A DNA stretch of 64,000 bases. Origin: Crossaster papposus (lineage: Eukaryota; Echinodermata; Asteroidea; Velatida; Solasteridae). The notes beneath the pieces were generated by a model. That model made no database searches. It saw only the letters and a program-made list of their open reading frames with translations, and had not been told where the DNA came from. Location of the stretch: the NCBI GenBank assembly GCA_037893245.1, contig JBAIAA010000397.1, forward strand, positions 1-64,000. Reading direction: 5' to 3'. Numbering within the stretch: position 1 is the stretch's first letter; each line of letters opens with the position of its first letter. Positions 55,975 through 64,000 of this stretch are shown here, piece by piece. The position numbers and the translations under genes are program-made.

Positions 55975-56520
55975 AATTGCATTTCTGATATGATTCTACA
56001 GGGCATAGAATCACTTGGCCATCGGAAAGACTCAGTCCGCTTTAGCCGGGGGGGAAGTTTGAATGAATCGTCTTCGGACTATTCAACCACACGGGCTCAA
56101 CATCCAACTAGGAAATGATTAACTTATATTGTTTTCTCCTATTTGTCATCTGTTTCAGATTTATTCCTTGCCAGGAGTTTGTTCTTATTGTTCTCACTCC
56201 TCAGGTTTCCCCTGTCTATTGTCCTAACCCCCCCCCCCCCCAAAAAAAAAACCCACCACATGTATCATATTAACACTTCTTTGTTAGTTCTTTCTTTGAT
56301 CCTACCCACACTGACCTCTCCCTTTAATCCCTCAGCCTAATCCTCCTTTTGTTGATTGTTCCATTGGACTCTGTGTTTTTTCTTTTGTGTTTCTCCCGCC
56401 AACCATGATGTGCATCATGCTGTATGTTGCCCTTTATATGTTTGTTTCTAGTACACAGCCATTATGTCTCTAAAGAAGATCTTGTTAAGATCGAAATATT
56501 AGGCCCTCCTAAAGGGTCTA
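55975..56520 (+). mobile_element. Penelope-like element 3' fragment
   Basis: Homologous to the 3' third of the element at 8519-10210 but on the plus strand. It has the last ~45 codons of the endonuclease (SDMILQGIESLGHRKDSVR, frameshifted near 56050, stop at 56119-56121), a similar 3' UTR and the terminal hammerhead-like motif. 5'-truncated. Confidence 0.8.
56468..56505 (+). ncRNA. Hammerhead-like motif, second PLE copy (degenerate)
   Basis: CTAAAGA, hairpin GATCTT-GTT-AAGATC, then GAAA, followed by TATTAGGCC. The catalytic GAAA strand is intact but the conserved CTGA is CTAA. It complements the pattern of damage in the other copy. Confidence 0.45.
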
Positions 56521-56849
56521 AAAAATGTGGTTTTTATTAGTTTAAATGAAAGATTATAACTAATTGAGTTATTTTCAGTTTATACAAGTTTTATTTTGGG
56601 GTAATAAATATAAGAAAGAAACAAAATAAAGTGCTTTGGGGGACTAGCCCCACCCCTAGAATGGTAGCTTATTAACATGTAAAATTTGCATAATTGTGAC
56701 GTATGTTCGGGAAGCCCTCGACGATCAGCGTTGCCCGTGCGTGCATGCATGCATCATGTGCCACGCGTATCGATGCAAAATCATTCAGTCGATGGTCGAC
56801 TCAAGTTATTGTCAAAGACATTGTTCTGAGTTTTCTTATTTAAAATAAG
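56521..56849. other. Spacer, possible intron upstream of the THAP exon
   Basis: AT-rich sequence, ending in a T-rich tract and AAG just before 56850. GCATGCATGC words occur near 56740-56755. No gene recognised. Confidence 0.4.
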
Positions 56850-57330
56850 GTGTTGCTGCTGGTTGCAGCAACACTAACAAATGTGGTGTGAGCATGCACA
56901 CATTTCCAACTGATCCAAAATATAGACGGATTTGGACTGCCAAAGTCCGACTGACTATGGCGAAGTGGACAGGCCCGACACCAAGCTCCACGCTATGCAG
57001 CGAACACTTCGAGCCGGATTTCAAAAAATGTACGAATCGTTTGGCTTGAAATGTTAAAGGTTGTTGAAACCAACTGCAGTGCCAACAATATTTCTGATGA
57101 TACTGCGGATATTTCGTCCGATTCTGTAGAATATTCGCTCCCCGGCCCCGAACTGTCGTCTTCACTGGCCATGTCTGAACAAAATCTGCTGCGTGCGTAC
57201 CCGCGTGCATGCATGGCATCACGCATGTACATAGTACATGTATTTACGTACGTGGATCGCATGCTGCACGCACGCCGTGAAGCGGCATCGTACGGGGCTT
57301 ATCTGGCGTCCAGACGTATTGTCAGGTACC
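56850..57330 (+). pseudogene. THAP-domain exon, frameshifted
   Basis: The frame starting at 56852 encodes most of a THAP zinc-binding domain: GCSNTNKCGVSMHTFPTDP, RIWTAKVRL, and LCSEHFEPDFKK, giving the second Cys and the final C-x2-H of the C2CH signature. A stop precedes the frame, and an acceptor (T-rich tract then AAG at 56847-56849) fits a phase-1 intron. A T from the previous exon plus GT would make the missing first Cys with the family spacing C-x4-C. The frame ends at TGA 57047-57049. Moving one base at the A run 57022-57028 leads into an open Asp/Ser-rich frame to ~57300. THAP domains occur in host DNA-binding proteins and in P-element-type transposases, and I cannot tell which this is. 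Confidence 0.7.
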
Positions 57331-57499
57331 AGACTATAATTTTGTTTCTTTTGGGGGGTTGCCGAATGTTCGTCACGAACAGCGCCACCATTTGTCAGTG
57401 TTTGAACATGTTAATGAGGGGGCCAATTACATTTACGGTGATTAACCCCAATTAATGTCATTTTATACAACTAGTCAAAAGTACCCGTGGGTGTAATAT

Positions 57500-58151
57500 A
57501 TGACCGGAAGAAGGGAAGTTGGGGATGGGGTGACGTACCCGTACCCGTAAGTTTGGGCGAGATCGGACCAAGGACTTGGGAGGAGTAGCGAAAAACGAAC
57601 ATTTGACCTTTGACCTTTGACCCCAGTGACCTTGACATATGACCGGAAGAAGGGAAGTTGGGGATGGGGTGACGTACCCGTACCCGTAAGTTTGGGCGAG
57701 ATCGGACCAAGGACTTGGGAGGATTAGCGAAAAACGAACATTTGACCTTTGACCTTTGACCCCAGTGACCTTGACATATGACCGGAAGAAGGGAAGTTGG
57801 GGATGGGGTGACGTACCCGTACCCGTAAGTTTGGGCGAGATCGGACCAAGGACTTGGGAGGAGTAGCGAAAAACGAACATTTGACCTTTGACCTTTGACC
57901 CCAGTGACCTTGACATATGACCGGAAGAAGGGAAGTTGGGGATGGGGTGACGTACCCGTACCCGTAAGTTTGGGCGAGATCGGACCAAGGACTTGGGAGG
58001 AGTAGCGAAAAACGAACATTTGACCTTTGACCCCAGTGACCTTGACCTTTCCAAAAATGAACCCCTCAAGGGCAATTCTGGGGTGAACTTACATCCACCC
58101 ACCAAGTTTGGGCGAGATCGGACCAAGGACTTGGGAGGAGTAGCGAAACAA

Positions 58152-58182
<31 letters not shown>

Positions 58183-58190
58183 AACGTTGC
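57500..58190. repeat. 139-bp minisatellite with TGACCTTTGACC clusters and (CAGA)n tail
   Basis: Near-identical units start GACCGGAAGAAGGG at 57502, 57641, 57780 and 57919 (139-bp period), followed by a partial unit. A GACA/CAGA microsatellite occupies 58147-58185. Each unit contains TGACCTTTGACCTTTGACC and AGTGACCTTGAC. Long open frames on both strands (241 and 182 codons, minus) are consequences of the period and lack any domain. The array abuts LINE F. Confidence 0.9.
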
Positions 58191-58239
58191 TCGAATTATA
58201 GTATGATTTTATCACCTCTGGTGTTGTTACTTACACACC

Positions 58240-59190
58240 AAGGCACATTTCAAATTATTAAACAGCAATTCTTCTTGAAAGGTCTGCGTAGACCTTTAAC
58301 TTATTTAATAAAATTCGCAGTAAAAAGTAAATACTACACATCCGCTATGGCAGAAAATAAAAGCAATTCATCTATGCTGTGGAAAACTCTAAAGGAGGTA
58401 CTTCCTAAGAAACAGAAAACTTTATCAAATTCGAATACTTCCCCAAATGGGAAAAATATTGACACGCCGACATTGCTAAATAAACGCTTGTCAACATTCG
58501 GCAAGCGGACTGCTGGAAATGATCCTTTGCGTAAACTTGAAATATATGACAATACTGACGCCTCTATCTTTGATTCTCATGATAAAAAATGCGTAGTATC
58601 TAATGTTACAGAAGAGTTCGTTCAAAAGCAAATATCATCTATGTCGGTTGCGAAAGCAACAGGTCCGGGTGGCATTAGTGTTAAAATGATCCAAATTGCT
58701 TCACCTTGTCATTAAATCTTTAACTCATATTTTGAGCCTGTCTGTAAGATGCGAGCGATACTAAAGATTGGAAACATGCTTTAGTAACACCAATTCACAA
58801 GGGAGGAGATAAATGTAGTACAGGTAACTATCGGCCTATTTCTATACTGCTAATTATCTCTAAGATTTTGAAAGATGGGTGCACTCATCGGTATATAGAT
58901 ACCTTGATGAAAACAATCTGGTTAGTTGCCAGTAAGGATTTAGACCCCTGCACTCAACTGAAAGCACCCTACACGACTTAGCAAACAAGTGTTTTGCTGC
59001 CATGGAAAATGGACAAGTTACATGCAGTGTGTTTATATATCTCAGTAAAGCATTTGATCTGGTGGATCATGGGGTGCCTTTACGTTTGCTTGCGGTTGAC
59101 TCGTCAAAAGCAGCGATCGGAATGTCGTTTCCGGAATCGCAGGGTTTGTATAGGTCCGCCGCAGGCACCACAACGCCACTGCCACTGTTA
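58240..59190 (+). pseudogene. LINE F: EN-RT linker and N-terminal RT, heavily broken
   Basis: Frame 58240-58715 gives linker and RT motif 0: AMAENKSNSSMLWKTLKEVL, LNKRLSTFGKRTAG and SMSVAKATGPGGISVKMIQI. Downstream blocks in shifting frames give VTPIHKGGDKCSTGNYRPIS (~58785-58845), a palm-like ESTLHDLANKCFAAMENGQV stretch (~58960-59025) and YLSKAFDLVDHG (~59036-59070). The catalytic box was not found. The 5' side is the minisatellite. Confidence 0.75.
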
Positions 59191-59503
59191 AGATGACCTT
59201 ACGGAGTCTTATATGGTGGTGTTACGGTAGTTGCGGAAGCGTTGAGAAGGCGTTGAGGAAGCGTTGCGGTCTAGATTTCCGTAGCACTGCCGTAATTTTC
59301 TTACGAAAGTTTTGGTCTTAACCCCAAACTCTTGTAAGAAATTACGACCCCTCCCGGACGCTTGGGGATCCATACGAACTCTCCAGGAAGCGTTGAGGAT
59401 GTCCGAGGTGCTACAAGGAATGCTCCCGGTTGTGCACGATTGTTTCACCGCAAGGCCGCCGTAAACGTCGTAACGACCCCGTAAGGCCGGTGTGAGGGAG
59501 GGC
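59191..59503. other. Possible small foldback element
   Basis: GACCTTACGGAGTCTT (59193) is approximately mirrored by GTAACGACCCCGTAAGGCC near 59470-59488. GGAAGCGTTGAGG occurs at ~59252 and ~59388. Suggestive of a MITE, but ends and target duplication are unresolved. Confidence 0.3.
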
Positions 59504-59789
59504 TGATGATGATGATCATGCATTTGTAAAGCGCCATCTATCTAGTTGCCTATTCCGAGGCGCTGCCAGGAACACCGGGGCGAACCCCTTCGCTTAGCGA
59601 AGAGTGTTACTGGGTTCTTTTACGTGCATTACACAACGCACGGGACCTACAGCTTTACGTCCCATCCGAAGGACGAAGCAATAGTGGTTTAATTGCCTTG
59701 CTTAAGGACACACGTGTCGACACCGGGACTCGAACCCACGCTCTGCGGAACAGAAATCCGAGTTCCTAACCGCCCGGCCACGACACTCC
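59504..59789 (-). mobile_element. tRNA-derived SINE, copy 1
   Basis: On the minus strand the 5' end reads GGAGTGTCGTGGCCGGGCGG. The A-box-like TGGCCGGGCGGTTAGGA is at 59780-59764 and a perfect B box, GGTTCGAGTCC, at 59736-59726; their starts are 44 nt apart, as in tRNA genes. A conserved body of ~200 bp follows, ending in CATGATCATCATCATC at the 3' end. A second copy at 62121-62414 differs at a few bases. The family name is not assigned. Confidence 0.85.
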
Positions 59790-60239
59790 ACTTTAAACAC
59801 GTTTAAATCGGAGCTCCGACATGTCATCCGTTAGAGGAGCCGGATGTGGTGCCGAGTGGGAATTTCTCCTTCTCCTTTTTTACCCCAATTTTGTTTTTTT
59901 ACGGGTTTTTGCCCATCTCGTACATCAGAATTAGTATCAATGTATTCCTGTAAATATACTTGTACGTCTGTAAATATTATGTTTGCAATTTTGTGTAAAA
60001 AAGAAGAAGATATTTTACATTTTTTGTACAGTCTAGATCGATAGAGTGGGGTCCAAAATGCTAGTAATATGAATTTTTGTGGAAAAGCTCTAGGTAAAAA
60101 CGGGTTAGGTTACAGTAAAAAAGAATCTGTGCACGTCTCTATGAAGATGTCTCTCTAATGGATCATTTTCGGTTATCATTATGTATGCAAGGCCCAAATG
60201 AAATCCAGTTTTTAAACTGTTTTGGCACACCCTGGGTAA
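59790..60239. other. Anonymous AT-rich spacer
   Basis: No gene or repeat recognised. Confidence 0.4.
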
Positions 60240-60440
60240 GAAATGGAACAAATATATTTCAATAATATATCGAACCTTCTGATTAACAAACCTTCGGACT
60301 ATTGCATCAAATGCTCCGAATAATTAACCTTATTTCGTTTTCGGACTAATGAACCACAGCTTATGGGAAATGTGTGTGTTCGGACTATCGAACCTGCGGA
60401 TCAATAGACCTTGGGACTATCAAACCTTCGATCGGGTGTG
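60240..60440. repeat. Degenerate minisatellite of GGACTAT..AACCTTC words
   Basis: Imperfect iterations such as CGGACTATCGAACCTGC and GGGACTATCAAACCTTCG. It is the same family as 33075-33470, in the opposite sense. Confidence 0.55.
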
Positions 60441-61059
60441 CACCAGAACACAGAGTACCCTCTCTCGACCCAAGCTATCAAGCAACCAATCAATGGCATA
60501 ACCGTTCATACCTTAATGTGAATTCACACAAATGTATTTATATTAATCCGTCAAATTATGTTGTCTGTATTTCTGGTCCTCATTAAAGACCCTAAATAGT
60601 GTTGTTGAGAAAATGAATTGTTGCTTACAAATAGAGAATTGTACTGTTGATTCTTTGGAAGCTTTCAAAGTTCCAATCGTGATAACACAAAACAAAATCT
60701 GTCCTCTGGTAAGTACATCCAAGCGGGCTTCGCCCTGTTACGGGATAAAAATGAAAAAGAGTCAACACAATGCATATTGTAACCATTGATTTGATTAAAG
60801 AATCTCAAGATTGATACATGGTTACCAGCTCGATGCATGCACAAAACGAAATGTTTTTCTTCTTGAGACTGGGCGTAAGTGATCAATGTGACCTCAAGTA
60901 CAAAATAATCGCCATTGCACCCTGCAATTGGATTACACAGATGTGGATTCATAGGGCGAGGGGTCGAATCCCCAACCCCCCTCCCCTGCTCCGACAGCCG
61001 AAAAATTAGAGCAATACAAAACAAGGATTGTTCTCAAACAACGAGTCGCACCTACTTTC
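60441..61059. other. Spacer without recognised gene
   Basis: Open frames on both strands around 60665-61024 overlap and have no domain. Confidence 0.4.
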
Positions 61060-61375
61060 GCGATTACCATATTTTACAATCTGACCTCAAATGACCTTTA
61101 ACCTTAGTACATGACCTTTTGACGCGAGCCTCATAAAAGTTCCAAGTCTGTTTTAGTTACAAGTCTATTTTAAAACTCGTGCTCAAATGACCTTTGACCT
61201 CAGTACTTGACCTTTAACACATCTACGATATGCAGGTTACAATATTACATTCATGACCCAAGTTTGATTGGAATCAGACTACAAAATTTGCGTACTATAA
61301 GACAAATTTTTCGAAACTTTAACCAAAATTAGACTTACGGACGGACGGACTACCACAGGAAACAATGAGTAAGCC
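61060..61375. repeat. Diverged TGACCTTTGACC repeat with GGAC tail
   Basis: Several TGACCTCAAATGACCTTTAACC-like phrases, a CCAAGTTTGATTGGAATCAG block and a short ACGGACGGACGGAC tail. It resembles the consensus of the 57.5-58.2 kb array (half-sites, CAAGTTTGGGCGAGATCGG, tetranucleotide tail) and is probably an older member of the same dispersed family. Confidence 0.45.
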
Positions 61376-62120
61376 AAAAAAGGAGAACACTTTGGGCTAT
61401 AAGGTTTTAGGCTATAAATTACGGTATCAGCTGCCTTTTTGTGTTTTTGAGCAAGTTGGCAATATTTCTGTGGTTTTCCTTCAGTCTATATCCTTTACAA
61501 TCACCGGACCACGACAAATGTAACCATAGTCTGACTAAAATGACCCGAGACAGATTCGACTATACAACACTGATACTGGTGTTTAGTATCATTGCTTAGA
61601 TTGGACAGCAGAGACAAAGTGAAAGTTTCTTTTCAAAATGAATGTAATAACCCAAACTATATCTATTCACAGACGAACACGTGTATATCAACAAACTTTG
61701 TATTCCCAATAGCGGTTTCTGATGAATGGTGATTCCATCAGGGTGTGTGGAAATAATTCATCAAAAGCGATTACGTTGGGATTGGATTTTGGTGGATGGT
61801 AGGGTGTTGTGAGAAGGTAAAAGGGTAGATTATATAAATGTCCTTGATTGGGATCACATGAACCGTTAACGTCAGTTCAGTTCAGTTCATTTATTTCCAC
61901 TTATTCAATTCATAAGAACTGGGAGTTGACAAGCTAGTTACAACAACTATAAGTGGAGGAGGTCTCCAAAAAGCAAAGCTTGTAAACCGGAGATCCCCTG
62001 ATGTGTACCTAATGGCCTTTAAATTATAAATGTTCAAGTATGACATTAATAAACGTACACAATGAGTTCATTAAGCTACTATACACATCAAAGGACATAC
62101 ATGCATGACAAACAAGACAA

Positions 62121-62414
62121 GATGATGATGATGATGATGATCATGCATTTGTAAAACGCCATCTATCTAGTTGCCTATTCCGAGGCGCTGCCAGGAACAC
62201 CGGGGCGAACCCCTTCTCTTAGCGAAGAGTGTTACTGGGTTCTTTTACGTGCATTACACAACGCACGGGACCTACAGCTTTACGTCCCATCCGAAGGACG
62301 AAGCAATAGTGGTTTAATTGCCTTGCTTAAGGACACACGTGTCGACACCGGGACTCGAACCCACGCTCTGCGGAACAGAAAACCGAGTTCTTAACCGCCC
62401 GGCCACGACACTCC
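62121..62414 (-). mobile_element. tRNA-derived SINE, copy 2, with 9-bp duplication
   Basis: Same family as 59504-59789. The B box is at 62361-62351 and the A-box-like sequence at 62405-62389. The direct repeat ACAAGACAA flanks it (62112-62120 and 62415-62423), as for target-primed insertion. It lies in the 3' UTR of LINE G, so it is younger than that copy. The GATGAT tail is longer here. Confidence 0.88.
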
Positions 62415-62559
62415 ACAAGACAACATGAGGAGGCTAACAATTGATCAAGAGAGATAATTACAAAGATTTACAAAACAAGTAAATACAAATGGCATTAATC
62501 AATCTTGACAATATTTTTTTCCAGAAGCCATGATTTAAGTATCTTTTTTAAAGCTTGGA

Positions 62560-63835
62560 AACTATTAACTGTTTTGAGATTATTACTCAGAGAGTTCCAG
62601 AACTAAGGACCCTGAAATGACACACGATTCATGGATTTAGAAAGACGTACACGGGGAATATGAAAATCTCTGGCAGATCTGGTATGATACGAATGAATTT
62701 GAGTATTTAAAGTAAACATATTCTGAAAAGATTTTGGTAAATTTTTTTTTAATGGGTGTAACCCTAGCAATTTGCATTGAGTCGGGTACAATGCCAGTTG
62801 TTAAAGATAAATGTATAATAAAAGTCAAGGGCTTAGCAATAGCATGAAACACCTGCTTTATAAGAGGACAATTAATGGAATCATGACCGGAACTTTTCTT
62901 ATTAGGTAAATTAATACAATGGTAAATACTTCATGTTCGGTAAGTGGAGTGAAAAAAATAGAGGAAAGATTAGGCTCCTGTAAACAATCCTGAAAATTAG
63001 AATGGCAAGTGGGAATCTCGCTGGCCAATTTAGGTCCAATGTTAACAACAAAATGTTTAACATTCTCAGCAATAAGATTAAGGTTGACGACGCTCTGGTT
63101 GTTGACATGAATACTTGTGATTTTAGAAACAGAATTATTATTTAAGGTGTTCTTCAGATTATTCTTTTCCTTTTTGAATTGCTGGGAGTAATATAACCGT
63201 TTGGCGGAACGCAAAATAGTTGTAAGAGAATGTCTGTACTTCACAAAATTAGAACGATTAAACTCAGAAGGAGAACAAAGACATTTTTGATACAGCTTAT
63301 TTTTTCTGATTAATAGACTTAAGAATAGCAGATGTTACCCACGGCGACCTAGGTTGGGATTTCCTGTCATGACACCTCACTTTCACAAGGGGACTATTTT
63401 TATCGTATAAATTTATAAAAGTATTCAAAAAATTATTCAGAAAATTCGTTAGTATCATCACAAAATACCGCAGACCATTCTGCAGAATTCAAATAATTTC
63501 GAAAATGACGCAAATCACCAATGGATTGTTTTCGAATGTGGATTGTGCGTGGCGGGGGGGGGGGGGGGGGGGGGGTAACAAGAAATGAGGTAAAAATAGG
63601 GAAATAATCAGAAATATCACAAATTAAAACACCAAAATTTGAAGGGGGAAAAGTTTATAAAAATATTGTCAATAAGCGTGGCTGAAGTGCTAGTAATCCT
63701 AGTAGGTTTATTAATCAAAGGTAGACAAGAGTTGGCCAATATTGTGTCTAAACATTTCTGGGATTGACTATTTAAATCACTGTTGAGAAGATTAATATTG
63801 AAATCACCAAAAAACGTCTGGGAAAATTGTTATGT
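62560..63835 (-). pseudogene. LINE G ORF2 remnants: endonuclease, linker, RT start, C-terminus
   Basis: Reading from right to left: TFFGDFNINLLNSD with the GDFN motif (~63820-63780), then TSATLIDNIF and GVLICDISDYFPIF (near 63600) of the endonuclease. After the G tract comes the linker: NSPLVKV, PWVTSAILKSI and KYRHSLTTILRSAKRLYYSQQF (to 63180). Next are VNIGPKLASEIP, FFTPLTEHEV and IVPDSMQIARVTPIKK of RT motifs 0-1 (63000-62750). A jump follows to the C-terminal NTQIHSYHTRSARDFHIPRV and VSFQGP..FWNSL (62720-62590). About 350 RT residues are deleted, and shifts occur at ~62890 and ~62750. Confidence 0.8.
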
Positions 63836-63847
63836 CAGTTTCAATAA

Positions 63848-64000
63848 ATGGAGGGTTTCCACCTACTTGACCACGGATATTCCTCACCGCCTGATGAGGA
63901 CTGTCCAGAGGATTCCCCATCGCCTGATGAGGACTGCCCTGAGGATTCCCCATCGCCTGATGAGGACTGTCCGGAGGATTCCCCATCGCCTGATGAAGAC
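63848..64000 (+). repeat. 33-bp minisatellite, open in frame to window end
   Basis: The unit CCTGATGAGGACTGTCC plus AGAGGATTCCCCATCG repeats every 33 bp from 63891 to the window end. Because 33 is a multiple of three it is open on both strands. The plus frame from an ATG at 63848 gives acidic 11-residue units (PDEDCPEDSPS), and the minus frame gives SPHQAMGNPQG-type units. It is next to the 5' side of LINE G. Whether either frame is real cannot be judged, as it runs off the window. Confidence 0.6.

Larger units (their letters stand above)
61873..63835 (-). mobile_element. LINE G (L2/CR1-like), internally deleted
   Basis: Minus-strand element with a 3' tail (TGAAC)n at 61873-61892. A 3' UTR of ~650 bp is split by a SINE, and ORF2 remnants extend up to the endonuclease at ~63835. 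The RT core is deleted. A G homopolymer of ~23 bases (63553-63575) interrupts the endonuclease-linker boundary. Confidence 0.75.

Noticed and set aside
56836-57262. Minus-strand 128- and 89-codon frames over the THAP region
   Set aside because: Shadows of the plus-strand THAP exon, whose motif order and zinc ligands are clear on the plus strand.
57458-58183. 241-codon and 182-codon open frames on the minus strand
   Set aside because: They are translations of the 139-bp minisatellite and CAGA tail (CLSVCLSVC start, repeated KSLVRSRPNL) with no domain.
59726-59780. Genuine tRNA gene
   Set aside because: A and B boxes are good, but a second dispersed copy with a shared ~200-bp body and a target duplication shows a SINE. 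The acceptor stem is not tRNA-like.
63891-64000. CRISPR-like or hammerhead array because of repeated CTGATGAG
   Set aside because: Direct 33-bp repeats without spacers, and no GAAA strand following a stem. It is an ordinary minisatellite.

Overview
The window is eukaryotic DNA from a marine deuterostome-like invertebrate, most plausibly an echinoderm. That call is inferred from the mix of elements: CR1/L2-like LINEs, a Penelope-like element with a GIY-YIG nuclease, a Polinton-type terminus, a tRNA-derived SINE, Ty3/gypsy fragments and many MITEs. I see no complete, convincing host gene. The only host-like or domesticated-looking coding piece is a THAP-domain exon near 56.85-57.05 kb. Almost everything else is mobile or tandemly repeated DNA.

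Region 1 (1-33 kb) is a mosaic of tandem duplications. A satellite with a ~950-bp unit recurs in five blocks. One macro-block, containing a decayed LINE copy and its 3' flank, occurs three times (about 4.1-7.5, 14.7-19.4 and 23.3-26.9 kb). A Penelope-like element (8.5-10.2 kb, minus strand) sits in one satellite unit. Several MITEs, a probable solo LTR and long oligo-C tracts decorate the repeats.

Region 2 (33.55-55.97 kb) is a stack of nested insertions inside one old LINE, whose endonuclease/linker reading frame survives as three pieces (33.55-33.69, 49.82-50.10 and 55.68-55.97 kb). The first insertion is the most striking object in the window: a 16.1-kb giant palindrome at 33,689-49,809. 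It begins AGTAGTGC, ends GCACTACT and is flanked by a perfect 6-bp target duplication GTGGCC, the terminal signature of Polinton/Maverick elements. It is almost entirely two inverted arms of ~4.85 kb. Each arm carries a C2H2 zinc-finger/acidic gene and a possible two-exon cysteine-rich gene, both transcribed outward. No polymerase, integrase, capsid or ATPase gene is visible. The left arm was later hit by a 2.3-kb TIR element (9-bp duplication) and the right arm by a 4.07-kb TIR element (TTA duplication) carrying gypsy pol and LINE fragments. The second insertion into the old LINE is a 5.6-kb long-TIR DNA element (50.1-55.7 kb), itself invaded by a LINE (minus strand) and a GC-rich gypsy remnant.

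Region 3 (56-64 kb) holds a Penelope 3' fragment, the THAP exon, a 139-bp minisatellite rich in TGACCT half-sites, a broken LINE, two copies of one tRNA-derived SINE, and a minus-strand LINE with endonuclease, linker and 3' end but a deleted RT core. It ends in a 33-bp coding-type minisatellite.

No CRISPR, rRNA or genuine tRNA gene was seen. Boundaries of repeats are estimated by eye; those supported by target-site duplications or by empty-site comparison are the firmest.
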